A stretch of 64,000 bases of DNA from Candidatus Zhuqueibacterota bacterium (GCA_030950365.1 JAUZRQ010000002.1:154120-218119), one strand, 5' to 3'. Numbered from the stretch's first letter, positions 42,402-51,614 are shown. The notes: generated by a model from the letters alone, not told the origin. Made by a program: numbers and translations.

Positions 42402-43438
42402 GGAAACATGACCACTTTACCGCATTGCCCGGATTCCATCAGGGCAAAAGCCTCTTCAAATTTGTCCAGGGGAAATTGGTGCGTCACCAGCGGCGCGAGA
42501 TCGACCGAGCCGGAGCGCAGTAGCCCCTGGCCCTGAAACCAGGTTTCCCACAGCTTGCGCCCGATGACGCCGTGCACGGTGACGCCTTTGAAAATCACCA
42601 GATTTTCGAGATCGAATTCAATGGGCCGGCCCTGCAGTCCCAGCAGCGCGGCCTCGCCGCCGGGTTTCAGTAGCTCAAAACCATCGCGCAGCGCGGAAGG
42701 CGAACCCGACATTTCCAGAAGCACATCCACATCTTCGCCATTCGAGGCCTCGCGCACCGCCTCCACTACTTTGACTTCTTTGGCATTGAACACGTGATCG
42801 GCGCCCATTTTTTGGGCCATGTCCAGCCGGTAGTTGCTGATGTCGGTGGCAAAAATCGCGCGGGCGCCAATGGCGCGCGCCACGGCGATGGTCATGATGC
42901 CCACCGGGCCACAGCCGGTCACCAGAACGTTTTTGGAGCGCACATCCGCAGCAAAGGCCGTGTGCACCGCGTTGCCAAAATTCTCCTGCAAGGTGGCGAT
43001 TTCCGGCGGCATCCCCGACGGGTCCGGCCAGGCGTTGATCTCCGGCACGGCCACATATTCGGCAAATACCCCATCGCGATCCACGCCGAGAATGCGCGTG
43101 TTGCGGCAGAGATGGCCCTGTCCTGTGCGGCACATATCGCACACACCGCAAATCACATGGCTTTCCAGTGAAACCAGATCGCCTTCCTTCACCGCCGTGA
43201 CTTCCTTGCCGATTTTCACCACCTCACCGGCGCATTCGTGTCCCACAATAAAGGGCGGTTTCACGCGTTCGGCCGCCCACTGATTCCAATGAAAAATATG
43301 CAAATCCGTGCCACAAATGGATGTGGCCTTCACTTTCACCAGCACTTCATGCGAACGAATCTCCGGAATGGGAGCTTCGATCATTTTGAATCCGGGCCCG
43401 GCCTCGGTTTTGGCCAGGGCACGCATGGTTTTTGCCAC
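42398..43438 (-). CDS. tdh: L-threonine 3-dehydrogenase
   Basis: The 346-residue zinc-dependent medium-chain dehydrogenase oxidises L-threonine to 2-amino-3-oxobutyrate with NAD. It has catalytic zinc ligands in TSICGTDLHI and VGHECAGEVV, four structural zinc cysteines in CGVCDMCRTGQGHLCRN, and the coenzyme motif GCGPVGIMTIAVAR. The GTG start at 43438 has AGGAG upstream; the next ATG is at residue 5. The usual partner, 2-amino-3-ketobutyrate CoA ligase, is not present in the window; the next gene encodes an ArsN2-like acetyltransferase. Confidence 0.93.
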   Translation of the reverse strand: MAKTMRALAKTEAGPGFKMIEAPIPEIRSHEVLVKVKATSICGTDLHIFHWNQWAAERVKPPFIVGHECAGEVVKIGKEVTAVKEGDLVSLESHVICGVCDMCRTGQGHLCRNTRILGVDRDGVFAEYVAVPEINAWPDPSGMPPEIATLQENFGNAVHTAFAADVRSKNVLVTGCGPVGIMTIAVARAIGARAIFATDISNYRLDMAQKMGADHVFNAKEVKVVEAVREASNGEDVDVLLEMSGSPSALRDGFELLKPGGEAALLGLQGRPIEFDLENLVIFKGVTVHGVIGRKLWETWFQGQGLLRSGSVDLAPLVTHQFPLDKFEEAFALMESGQCGKVVMFP

Positions 43439-43477
43439 TATGATCTCTCCTCGCTTACATGTTGCTCAACATTGACT

Positions 43478-44209
43478 TCATGCGACCACATTCTGAGAAA
43501 TCCACATCAAAACAATGCCTGCCAAAAATATCCCCAGACTCGATTTCCGATCCAGCGTGGATGTATGCACTTCTGGCAAAAGATCATCCGCCGCGATGTG
43601 CAGAAACGTTCCTGCCGAAAAAGCCACCAGCCAGCCAACGGTAAAATCGCTGACTGATCCCAACACCAATAAGGTGAGGATGGCGCCCACCGGTACCATA
43701 ACCGCCACCCAGAATACGCCCAGGAAAATCTTGCCGCGAGAATAATTTTCATGGGCAAGGATGCTGGCCAGAGAGAAGGATTCCGGGAATTTGTGCAGGG
43801 CAACGGCAATGAATACAACGAGGCTGAGCTGGGGGGCAATAAGGCTGGCGCCGAGGGCGATTCCGGTTACCATGCTGTGCAGCGAAAGCCCGATCAGCGC
43901 CGAAAGGCCAACGGTGTGAAAATCACAATCTTCCGCTTCACAGGCGTGCACCATAATGAATTTTTCGAAGATGAACAGGCTGAGAAACCCAAGGAGCATG
44001 GGAGGCCCGACGCTTCCCTGAATGAGATGGGCGGCTTCCGGAATCATGTGCAAAAAAGCGGCGCCGAGCAGGACGCCCGCGCCGAAACTGATAAAAAGAC
44101 GGATTGTTCGGCGCTGCCAGGCGGAAACAATGAGAATGCTTGCCCCGGCAAGGGCAATCAGAATGATAAGGATCGAATACAGAAGAACCTTAGTAATGGT
44201 CGGATTCAT
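43478..44209 (-). CDS. ZIP family divalent metal transporter (second copy)
   Basis: From the ATG at 44209 the protein has 243 residues and about eight membrane helices. Metal-site features are HMIPEAAHLI, HSMVTGIALGASL and HKFPESFSLAS in the fourth and fifth helices, and HIAADDLLPEVH near the end. It differs from the copy at 17915, which has the classical HxIPEG in both helices; here they read HSMVTG and HKFPES, as in other ZIP subgroups. An ATG at 44221 is also possible. It ends 39 bp before tdh, probably in the same direction but not certainly the same transcript. Confidence 0.88.
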   Translation of the reverse strand: MNPTITKVLLYSILIILIALAGASILIVSAWQRRTIRLFISFGAGVLLGAAFLHMIPEAAHLIQGSVGPPMLLGFLSLFIFEKFIMVHACEAEDCDFHTVGLSALIGLSLHSMVTGIALGASLIAPQLSLVVFIAVALHKFPESFSLASILAHENYSRGKIFLGVFWVAVMVPVGAILTLLVLGSVSDFTVGWLVAFSAGTFLHIAADDLLPEVHTSTLDRKSSLGIFLAGIVLMWISQNVVA

Positions 44210-44775
44210 GTCCCATGCCAATTTACGGGCTTCCCGGTCGTTGCTTCGATCGTAATACGTCAGCTAATTTGAACGATGTTGTTCGCATAATTGCGACTGC
44301 GTCAAATAACGGATGCGTGATGAGCTTCGGGATGCGTCATGGCCATCTCCCCGGCAAATGCGTTGCGCATCGTACGCATCCTTTGCCATGAACCGGAGGG
44401 AGACGGAACAAAACGAATGTCAACCAAACCGACAAATCAGCAAGGCTGATCGTTTTGAAGAGGAAAAGGCAAAAAATAACTTTTGCTAATGTACAATTTA
44501 TTTTGAGCAAACGCAAGGCTCAATATAATACGAAATGCGCACATAATTCAATAAAAATCAGCAAAAAAGATGGAGATCTGCGTAACTATTCTATGCAAAT
44601 GGATGGTTGCCACTTTGAATGGCAATTCGACGGCTCTGGTGCCGCTGCGAGTAGTTGCCTGCTCAGGTTTCGGGAATGTGCCGCTACATCGGAGCGTGGA
44701 CAAACAGATGGACCGGAAGGGCAAAGGACGGAAATGGGCGACCGCCAAAGCGGAATGCGCTGAAGATTCACGCAA
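44210..44775. other. Gene-free stretch after the cytochrome operon
   Basis: No gene is supported; the 102-codon ORF at 44455 has biased composition and no family signal. 44460-44580 is strongly AT-rich, consistent with a promoter region for the ZIP gene. I found no clear terminator for the cytochrome operon that ends at 44776. Confidence 0.45.
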
Positions 44776-46749
44776 TCAGAACTTGCGAAAAATCTCAACC
44801 ATCAACCGGCGGTCGTCGATATATCGCAGGCCAAAGTCCCAATTCCTCCGTTCGTAGCTCAGCCTGATCCACATGATAGGCCACTGACGCTGTAAGAAAC
44901 CACCATATTCCAGGATCGTTTCCTTGCTGCGTTGGCTGTCATCGCGCAGGCGAACATTACCGAAAACCTGAATCTGCAGATCCATCGTGGGGCTCCAGCG
45001 CAAATTGGTCTTCATATTGTAAATTCGGGTGGACAGGGAATCGCGGTAATAGTTGATATCCAAATATTCCAGATTGGCCGCCAGCGCCAAATTCGGCCTG
45101 GGCTGCACCGTGAAAGAACTGCGCATGATCAGCGAGTTGTAGGACAGCAGGGCCGAATCCTGAACCTTCTTCTCGGCCATGAACAGAAAGCCCAATTTTT
45201 TGAGTTTCTGACCGAATCGGATTCCGGTAGAGCGTGTAAAAAAATCCCTTAGCGTTCGATAGACCGAAGCATCGCCTTTCAAAATATCGATATCGTGCAA
45301 GGCTTTGAAGTGATAGACCACGAACCTGCCGATCGTGAAAGAAGTGTTGAACGTGGTTGTGTTGATGTTATAGCGAACCGTGGGAAGAATCATGTACCGA
45401 TAATTCACCAGCAACACGTCATTCTCCGGAATACGGCCCAGCGGATTGATGTGAATTTCCACCATGTCGCCAACCACGCGCACTGTATAATCGCGCAATT
45501 CCCCTTCTTCATAGCGGATTCGGGTTTTCTCGCTGATGATTTCGATGGAATTCGGAATGATATTGCGCTGCTCCAGCGTAAACGGCAACTGCCCGATGAT
45601 CACGTGGCGTTCGTTCAGGACCTGCTGCTCTACCGACTGGGTTTCGCGGTTAGTCAGGGCATAATTGCGTGTGTAGGAAATCTGGATCTGGCTGCTAAGC
45701 GGCAGTCTTTTGGTGTAGCTGATGTTGGTGTTGACGGACCGGTTGTAATAGTCGCCCGCGTTGGAAAAGCCATAGACTGCTCCCATGGCCACGCCGGCTT
45801 TGAGACTCTTGTACAGGCTGTAATTCAATCCTGAATAGAAGGAATTCTGGGTCGATTTGATGTTCCGCGTGCTGCGGTAGACAAAATTGTAGGTGCTGGT
45901 GGATTTGAGCCAGGGGAAAAGCTGCAAATCCAGCCGCTGCTTGATGCGAACATCGCCGTAATTTAGATAGCCGCGCTGGAATTGAAGGATGATTTCCGAA
46001 TCGCTCTGATGTTGTTGGTTCAGGCCGAATGCATGCTGGACAGTGGCGTTAGCAATGTGGTTATAATAGCTCCACTCTTCGTATTGCCGGTTATACATTC
46101 GGTAAAAATTGTAAGAGACCCGGAGATGGGTGTTGTCATTATCGCGGGTACCACGGTAGCGAAATTCAGTGCGTTTTTCCTTACGAAAGACGGAATAGCC
46201 GGCACGAGACCAGAGGTCTTCCGTGGATCGGCTCGCCGCAAAGAAACGGCTGACTAGAAACAAATTGGTCAGATCCAGTGTGGCCTGAAAGCTTTTGATG
46301 CGGTATTTATTGATCCCGCCAAAATCCAGATTTTTATAGTTCCGGCCATGGGTATAGGTCATCGAAAGCATATGCGAACTGTTAGGAAAAATCGTGGATG
46401 TAAACGTTTGATTGACCAACCGGCTCCGGTAAGCCCGGCTCAGGCGGGGATCAATAATTTTCTCCTGCAATAGGCCGAAGCTACCGCTCCATTGGAACGT
46501 GATGAAGCGGGGAGTCAGAATGAAGCCGCGATTCCGGATGAGCAACCGTTCCTGGAATTCGTACTCTTTAATCAGATGCGGCAGGTAGCGGTTTTCTTTT
46601 TGAAAGATAAAATGTGTGTTGCCATGCCAGCCCCATATCTGCAGCATCCGGGGCTGTTGAGCATGGCCCGGGCGCAACGATAGCAACATCGAGGCGGCTA
46701 TCAGGAAGAGCTTGATGCCAATAGTCATTTGTCTCATCGAGCGCTGCAT
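44776..46749 (-). CDS. Outer-membrane beta-barrel protein of the cytochrome operon
   Basis: The 657-residue protein starts with a signal peptide ending near GHAQQ. The rest is rich in alternating aromatic and polar residues typical of outer-membrane strands. It ends in phenylalanine (VEIFRKF), like the terminal signal recognised by the BAM complex. I recognise no named family. It starts four bases after the stop codon of the 21-haem lipoprotein gene and is the last gene of the operon. By position it is the best candidate for the porin of a porin-cytochrome conduit, comparable in role to MtrB, although homology to MtrB is not evident. Confidence 0.75.
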   Translation of the reverse strand: MQRSMRQMTIGIKLFLIAASMLLSLRPGHAQQPRMLQIWGWHGNTHFIFQKENRYLPHLIKEYEFQERLLIRNRGFILTPRFITFQWSGSFGLLQEKIIDPRLSRAYRSRLVNQTFTSTIFPNSSHMLSMTYTHGRNYKNLDFGGINKYRIKSFQATLDLTNLFLVSRFFAASRSTEDLWSRAGYSVFRKEKRTEFRYRGTRDNDNTHLRVSYNFYRMYNRQYEEWSYYNHIANATVQHAFGLNQQHQSDSEIILQFQRGYLNYGDVRIKQRLDLQLFPWLKSTSTYNFVYRSTRNIKSTQNSFYSGLNYSLYKSLKAGVAMGAVYGFSNAGDYYNRSVNTNISYTKRLPLSSQIQISYTRNYALTNRETQSVEQQVLNERHVIIGQLPFTLEQRNIIPNSIEIISEKTRIRYEEGELRDYTVRVVGDMVEIHINPLGRIPENDVLLVNYRYMILPTVRYNINTTTFNTSFTIGRFVVYHFKALHDIDILKGDASVYRTLRDFFTRSTGIRFGQKLKKLGFLFMAEKKVQDSALLSYNSLIMRSSFTVQPRPNLALAANLEYLDINYYRDSLSTRIYNMKTNLRWSPTMDLQIQVFGNVRLRDDSQRSKETILEYGGFLQRQWPIMWIRLSYERRNWDFGLRYIDDRRLMVEIFRKF

Positions 46750-46753
46750 GCCA

Positions 46754-48523
46754 TCACCTGATCAATTTGTCGTTGTCGGCGAAGTGAGGATTATGGCATT
46801 CGTAGCACGCTGTGTCTTCGATCTCCTCGTGATTTTCGTTTGCCAGCACCTCTTCCTGATCGTGGCACTGAAAACACAGTTCCTGTCCTGCAGCAACCAG
46901 CATTTTAGCAGCGCCGGAAGCATGCGGATTGTGGCAATCCGTGCAGGCGCCATCTTCAACCGGCGCGTGAATGACCTCCGCATCCTCCGGTTTGATGTCC
47001 TCACGATCGTGACACTGGAAGCACAACGCGTCGTCGGCTTCGTTCAATAAAGTGGCATTGCCCGAACTGTGCGGATTGTGGCAATCCAGACAGGCGCCTT
47101 CTTCCACCGGCGAGTGGATGCTTTTGGCGTCCTCCGGCTTGATGTCCTCCTCATCGTGGCACTGGAAGCACAACGCCGCTCCAGGCTCCTGTAGCAGGGT
47201 TTCATTTGCCGAATTGTGCGGATTGTGACAATCCGTGCAAGCGCCATCTTCAACCGGCGAGTGCCGGCTTTGCGCCGTTTGCGGCAGGATGTCGCTTTGG
47301 TCGTGGCACTGGTAGCATAGCCCGGCATCGGCCTCTACTAAAAGATGGTTGTTGTCCGAGTTATGCGGGCTGTGGCAGTCAACGCAACTTCCCTCTTCCA
47401 CCGGCGAATGGATGCTGGCAGCCTCTTCCGGCCGAAATTCATCAGCATCGTGGCACTCAAAGCACAAGTTGTCGGTCGATACGCTCAGCAGACTCTCATG
47501 CTGCGAATGGTGCGGCTGATGGCAATCCGAGCAGGCGCCCTCTTCCACCGGGGCATGCAGGCTTTGCGCGCTCTCCGGCCGGATATCTTCGCTGTCGTGG
47601 CATTGGAAGCACAGGCCGGCATCGGCCTGCACCAAAAGCGTGCTGTTTTCCGAGCTGTGCGGATTGTGGCAATCCGTGCAACTGTCTTCTTCCACCGGAC
47701 CATGAATCACCGTTGCGCTTTCCGGCCGGAACTCCTCTTCATCATGACATTGAAAGCAGAGGGTGCCATCGGGCTCGGCCAGTAGTTTGGCCTGCATGGA
47801 ATTATGCGGCTTATGGCATTCCAGACACTCGCCCTCATCCACCGGGCTGTGAACCGACGCTGCCTGCGGTAGTTTGATTTGCGCGGCCTCATGGCACTGG
47901 AAGCAGAGGGCTTCGCCGCTTTTTCGCAAAAAGAACTCATCCTCTGAGCCATGAGGGTTGTGGCACTCGACACAATCGCCGCTTTGCACCGGCTGGTGAA
48001 CCACGGTCACCGTCTCCGGGCGGACTTCTTCTTCATCATGACAGGCAAAGCACAATTTCTCGCGCGGAACCACCAGCAACCGGGGGTTTTTCGTGCCATG
48101 TGGATTGTGGCATTCCAGACATTCCCCGGCCTCGACCGGCGCATGCAGATTGGGCGCTTCCGCCTGATCGTGGCATTTCATGCACACCAGCTCGCCATCA
48201 TCGGACAGCTTGAAAGCCTGGGTGAAATCATGGCACATCGTGCAGTTTCGTACATTTTCGCTGCGGGATGGATGGAAAAACCAGGTTGGAGCAGCGGCCG
48301 CCTCTTTCCGGCCGGCTGTTTCGGCGCCGGCCTCTGCAAGGGAATCGGCTTGCGTAGATTGGTTTTCTTCTTCAAGGGGGGGGACACCATCGAAAAAGAT
48401 GGTCAGAATGCGATGTCGCGTGGCCCGGTTGCAGGATGAAAGCAGGGTCGCTGCCATCAATCCCAGGACCAAAAAGGCGATGAGGCGGCGCAATAATGAT
48501 CCATGTCGTCTGGAATTCCACAT
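46754..48523 (-). CDS. 21-haem c-type cytochrome lipoprotein made of tandem paired-CxxCH units
   Basis: The 589-residue protein begins with a signal ending in the lipobox LLSSC (Cys31), so it should be lipid-anchored, probably in the outer membrane. After an acidic linker it carries 21 CxxCH motifs. One is followed by ten units, each with two haems. Eight units are exactly 49 residues, the first 44 and the last 41. Each unit follows LCFQCHD, then IHSPVEEG, then CxxCHNPH, so two extra histidines per unit can act as distal ligands. This is the doubled-CxxCH cytochrome style. At DNA level it is a 147-bp tandem repeat. The acidic, rod-like repeat suggests a long electron wire. Confidence 0.9.
   Translation of the reverse strand: MWNSRRHGSLLRRLIAFLVLGLMAATLLSSCNRATRHRILTIFFDGVPPLEEENQSTQADSLAEAGAETAGRKEAAAAPTWFFHPSRSENVRNCTMCHDFTQAFKLSDDGELVCMKCHDQAEAPNLHAPVEAGECLECHNPHGTKNPRLLVVPREKLCFACHDEEEVRPETVTVVHQPVQSGDCVECHNPHGSEDEFFLRKSGEALCFQCHEAAQIKLPQAASVHSPVDEGECLECHKPHNSMQAKLLAEPDGTLCFQCHDEEEFRPESATVIHGPVEEDSCTDCHNPHSSENSTLLVQADAGLCFQCHDSEDIRPESAQSLHAPVEEGACSDCHQPHHSQHESLLSVSTDNLCFECHDADEFRPEEAASIHSPVEEGSCVDCHSPHNSDNNHLLVEADAGLCYQCHDQSDILPQTAQSRHSPVEDGACTDCHNPHNSANETLLQEPGAALCFQCHDEEDIKPEDAKSIHSPVEEGACLDCHNPHSSGNATLLNEADDALCFQCHDREDIKPEDAEVIHAPVEDGACTDCHNPHASGAAKMLVAAGQELCFQCHDQEEVLANENHEEIEDTACYECHNPHFADNDKLIR
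46790..48210 (-). repeat. 147-bp tandem coding repeat inside the 21-haem cytochrome gene
   Basis: Eight consecutive 49-codon units lie between a shorter first and last unit. Frame and length are exactly kept while third positions vary, so the array is under protein-level selection and not a recent expansion. Confidence 0.85.
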
Positions 48524-48564
48524 CCCTATCCTTCACCCTGGCGTATTTGGCGCTGTCCAAGCCA

Positions 48565-49542
48565 TCAGTCGATATAAATTTGAATGTCTGCCTGTGATTT
48601 CAACCGGGCGACGAGAGAGTCCTTTCTCGCCTCAATGGCCTTTTTTTCAAGACGTTTGATGAGCAAATTCCGATCGATTTCATCAAAGGACAATTGCTTT
48701 TGCGGTTGAATGCCTTCAAGTCGAATGATGTGATATCCGTAAATGGAGCGGATCGGGCTACTGATTTCACCCACTTTCAATTGCTCCAAAGCCCTTTCCA
48801 GCGACGCGATGAGCTGCCCTTTATGAAACCAGCCCAGTTCACCGCCTTTGTCATTGCTGGTGGTATCATCAGAAACTTCTTTGGCAATTTTGGCAAAATC
48901 TTCGCCCAGCAGCAGGCGTTTGTAAATGGTTTCCGCCTTTTTCAGCCCTTCGAGCCAGCCCGCCTTCAAGGCTCCCGGATCAACGGAAATGAGAATATGA
49001 CGCACTTTGTATTGCTCCGGCAGGATGAATTTTTGTTTGTTGTTTTCATAGTAATCCCGGAGCATGTTGTCGGTAATGTTTATCTGATCATAAACTTCCT
49101 TTTTCAAAAGCGCATCAATAAGCAGCTTTCGTTCAATGCGTTTTTCGAGGTCTTTGAGACTCATGCCCGTCTGCTTCAAAGCGGCGTTGAAATCGGCTTC
49201 AGCCTTGAAGCCCTGTTTCATAATGTCGATCTGTTTGCGAATTTGGTCCCGCGGAATTTGTATCTTTTGTCGCCGTGCCTCCTGATAGAGCAGTTCCTGG
49301 ATAATGAGATTGTTCAGCGCCTTTTGTTGAATTTCATGATACTTCTCTTTGGAAATATTGGCGTGATAGGATGCATATGGCAATTGTCGGTTGATTTCGG
49401 CGATGAAGGCGCTTTCCGGAATTTTGGCCTTATTGACTCTGGCGATAATTTTTTCTCCTGCCTGAAGCGGTCCAAACATCAGCATCCAAATTGTAACCGT
49501 ACCGACCAACACACCGTTTGCTTTGATCTTATCCGTTTTCAT
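48565..49542 (-). CDS. Secreted parvulin-type peptidyl-prolyl isomerase (SurA/PrsA-like)
   Basis: The 325-residue protein has an N-terminal hydrophobic export segment (about residues 9-29), a SurA-like helical chaperone part, and a rotamase domain with VRHILISVDP, GGELGWFHKGQL and SIYGYHIIRLEG. It would act in the periplasm on folding of exported proteins. In this operon the likely clients are the multihaem cytochromes and the outer-membrane barrel encoded downstream. A dedicated parvulin inside a cytochrome operon is also seen in electron-transfer clusters of Geobacter-like bacteria as I recall them. Confidence 0.92.
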   Translation of the reverse strand: MKTDKIKANGVLVGTVTIWMLMFGPLQAGEKIIARVNKAKIPESAFIAEINRQLPYASYHANISKEKYHEIQQKALNNLIIQELLYQEARRQKIQIPRDQIRKQIDIMKQGFKAEADFNAALKQTGMSLKDLEKRIERKLLIDALLKKEVYDQINITDNMLRDYYENNKQKFILPEQYKVRHILISVDPGALKAGWLEGLKKAETIYKRLLLGEDFAKIAKEVSDDTTSNDKGGELGWFHKGQLIASLERALEQLKVGEISSPIRSIYGYHIIRLEGIQPQKQLSFDEIDRNLLIKRLEKKAIEARKDSLVARLKSQADIQIYID

Positions 49543-49566
49543 GATCCTTCACCGATAATTTAAATT

Positions 49567-49592
49567 GGGGGTGAAGCGCAATCTTCACCCCC
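49567..49592 (-). promoter_or_regulatory. Intra-operon hairpin between the small cytochrome and the isomerase gene
   Basis: A perfect 10-base stem (GGGGGTGAAG with CTTCACCCCC) has a 6-base loop in the 130-bp gap after the small cytochrome gene. On the transcribed strand AT-rich sequence follows but no T-run. It fits an attenuator or an RNA-stabilising structure that would raise cytochrome expression over the downstream genes. Confidence 0.65.
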
Positions 49593-49672
49593 ACCACTTT
49601 CGTCCGACCTTAAAGAATGGATTTTAACCGACTACAACAATGGATCCCATAATCCGTTGCGACCACGTCCTA

Positions 49673-50371
49673 TTAAATGTCATGGCAAGTCAGGCAAAGC
49701 TGACTATTCTGATTCGATTTCCGCAGGAAAGGACGAGTCGAGTTGTCATGCGGGTTATGGCAGGTAGCGCACTCTACCTGATCCTTGCTTGCTCCATACA
49801 ACGGCAAAACATCAACCATGCCGTTGGTGGCCGCTTTAAATTTGGGATCCTTGGTTGGATCATAGGTGATCGAGATCGGATGATCGTTGGAGAGGTCCGT
49901 CCCGATAAAGGTGCCTTCGAAGTTGATGCCGCCCGAAGGATTGTTGCCGATATGGCACTGAGTAGCGCAGGTCTGGATCGTCGTTCCCGAGGCCCCTTGC
50001 CCGCTGTAGGCTGATGGGATGTTGATGATCTGATCCAACGCGATGGAACCGTCATGACAGGACAGGCAGGCGAGAGAAACGCCCTGCGCGCTGTTGGCCA
50101 TGGTCATGTCGATGGTCGGGCTGCTGTACATGCTGTACAGCCCGGTCGGACTTTCCCGGTTCCACAATGGCGCATCGATGCTGGTGTTCGCGCTGTGCGG
50201 CGTATGGCAATAGACGCAGATTTCGCCGTAATCTTCTACGGACATCCCGTTCGTAGTGGCCTTACGCAGGTTGTGCGGGGTGTCAGCCACCTTGTTGCCA
50301 AACTGCGCCATCGCACCGCTCACGAACGCAAACAGCGCCAGAATACAGAGGACAGCGGATAACTTTCGCAT
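49673..50371 (-). CDS. Small OmcE-like multihaem cytochrome c (four CxxCH plus one CX3CH)
   Basis: The 232-residue secreted protein has a signal peptide ending at AMAQ (residue 23). Haem motifs are CVYCH (52-56), CLSCH (102-106), CATCH (201-205) and CLTCH (226-230), two residues from the end. A CX3CH motif, CATQCH, sits at 135-140. DTPHNL, ICVYCHTPH and PLWN match the cytochrome group that, as I recall, includes the Geobacter nanowire protein OmcE in size and order. His33 and His164 could be distal ligands. Its strong ribosome-binding site (AGGAGGTGACC) overlaps the end of the NHL gene. Confidence 0.88.
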   Translation of the reverse strand: MRKLSAVLCILALFAFVSGAMAQFGNKVADTPHNLRKATTNGMSVEDYGEICVYCHTPHSANTSIDAPLWNRESPTGLYSMYSSPTIDMTMANSAQGVSLACLSCHDGSIALDQIINIPSAYSGQGASGTTIQTCATQCHIGNNPSGGINFEGTFIGTDLSNDHPISITYDPTKDPKFKAATNGMVDVLPLYGASKDQVECATCHNPHDNSTRPFLRKSNQNSQLCLTCHDI

Positions 50372-50374
50372 CGG

Positions 50375-51553
50375 TCACCTCCTTTGTTTTTCGGTGATCA
50401 CTTCTTTTTCCAGACTGGGCCCGCCGCCCAAATACTGATAAATTTGCACTCTGTGATTAAATTGATCCACGACATAAATGCGGTCCTTTTGATCTATGTA
50501 AAGGCCCGCAGGCATGCGCAGATCAGCAAGGCCGGAGCCGAAAGTGCCAAAAAACAGGAGCAAACGTCCCTGTTTGTCAAATATCTGGACATTGTTAAAC
50601 GCAGCGTCGGCCACATAAATGTGGTCTTCGCTGTCGATCCCAATTCCCTTCGGGCGAAAAAACTGTCCGGGCGCACGTCCGATTTCACCGAAACTCCGGA
50701 GGAATTTGCCGTCCGCGTTGAATACTTGAACTCGAAAATTTAATGTGTCCACAACATAAATGTTGCCTTCGCTATCTATGGCGATATACGTCGGAAAATT
50801 AAATTCTCCCGTTTCATGGCCACGATTCCAGTACCGATCCAACGTCCCTTCCGGGGCCGTCACCCCTTCGGGAGCTTCCTGAAGATCATTGCCAATGGCA
50901 AAAAGCAGCTTGCCGGTTTCGCTATCGAAAGCTCTTACCTGGTGCATCCATGTATCAACCACGTAAACACGCTTCAATTTGGAATTCACCGCAATACCAG
51001 AGGGGCGCAACAGCACGTTCTTTCCGCCAAAGGCTTTAACAAATTTCCAGGTGGAATCGTATTTCATGATTCGGTAGCCACCCGGATCCGTGACGTAGAG
51101 GTAGCCCTCGTCATCGGAAGCGATGCCCAGCGGCCGCAGCAAGCGTCCCGCTCCTTTGGTACCCAAAAATTTGAGCCGGCGTTTTTCGAAATCAAAGATT
51201 AGCACGCTTCGCCAGCCGGTATCTACCACGTAAAGTCGCCCTTTTTTATCCACATGGGCTGATAGCGGCTTTTTCAGGGCGCGCATTCGGGTTCGGCCGA
51301 ACAGCGCTTCGGTCATCTTTTGCGCAAAGGTTTTCTCATAGCCGATATCCATCTCAGAATGGACGCTGCGTAGATACTTGATCCGCGGGGGATCGGGGGG
51401 GAGCGGCCAGACGTATTCTTCGTCCGTGTCGTTAGAAATCTTCCCCTTTTGGGTCCCCCCACAACCGAATTGCAGAAAAAGGGCACCTGCAAGTACCAGT
51501 ATCGAGATCGCTCGTTGACTGAAGCCGTGTCCGCTCATCGCCTTCATTTTCAT
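50375..51553 (-). CDS. NHL-repeat beta-propeller lipoprotein, first gene of the cytochrome operon
   Basis: The 392-residue protein has a signal with an atypical lipobox (LQFGC, Cys31), then WPLPPDPPRIKYLRS, and five or six NHL repeats of the form YVVDTxxxRVxVFxxxGKxLxxFG. It is probably a membrane-anchored six-bladed propeller. Proteins of this kind accompany multihaem cytochromes in electron-transfer clusters of Geobacter and relatives, but their job is unsettled; a scaffold or assembly role is likely. Alternative downstream starts exist (ATG at residue 6). It lies 50 bases below a good sigma-54 promoter and ends three bases before the cytochrome gene. Confidence 0.88.
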   Translation of the reverse strand: MKMKAMSGHGFSQRAISILVLAGALFLQFGCGGTQKGKISNDTDEEYVWPLPPDPPRIKYLRSVHSEMDIGYEKTFAQKMTEALFGRTRMRALKKPLSAHVDKKGRLYVVDTGWRSVLIFDFEKRRLKFLGTKGAGRLLRPLGIASDDEGYLYVTDPGGYRIMKYDSTWKFVKAFGGKNVLLRPSGIAVNSKLKRVYVVDTWMHQVRAFDSETGKLLFAIGNDLQEAPEGVTAPEGTLDRYWNRGHETGEFNFPTYIAIDSEGNIYVVDTLNFRVQVFNADGKFLRSFGEIGRAPGQFFRPKGIGIDSEDHIYVADAAFNNVQIFDKQGRLLLFFGTFGSGLADLRMPAGLYIDQKDRIYVVDQFNHRVQIYQYLGGGPSLEKEVITEKQRR

Positions 51554-51614
51554 TTCAGAGGGTTAAGATTTCACATATGGAACCGATAATTTAAAGGGCT
51601 ACATCCAATACCTC

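Noticed and set aside
44455..44763. 102-codon plus-strand frame
   Set aside because: No family resemblance and no ribosome-binding site; lies in a gap with AT-rich promoter-like sequence.
46754..48300. Regular repeats that might suggest CRISPR
   Set aside because: The unit is 147 bp, in frame with a cytochrome gene, with no spacers and no cas genes.
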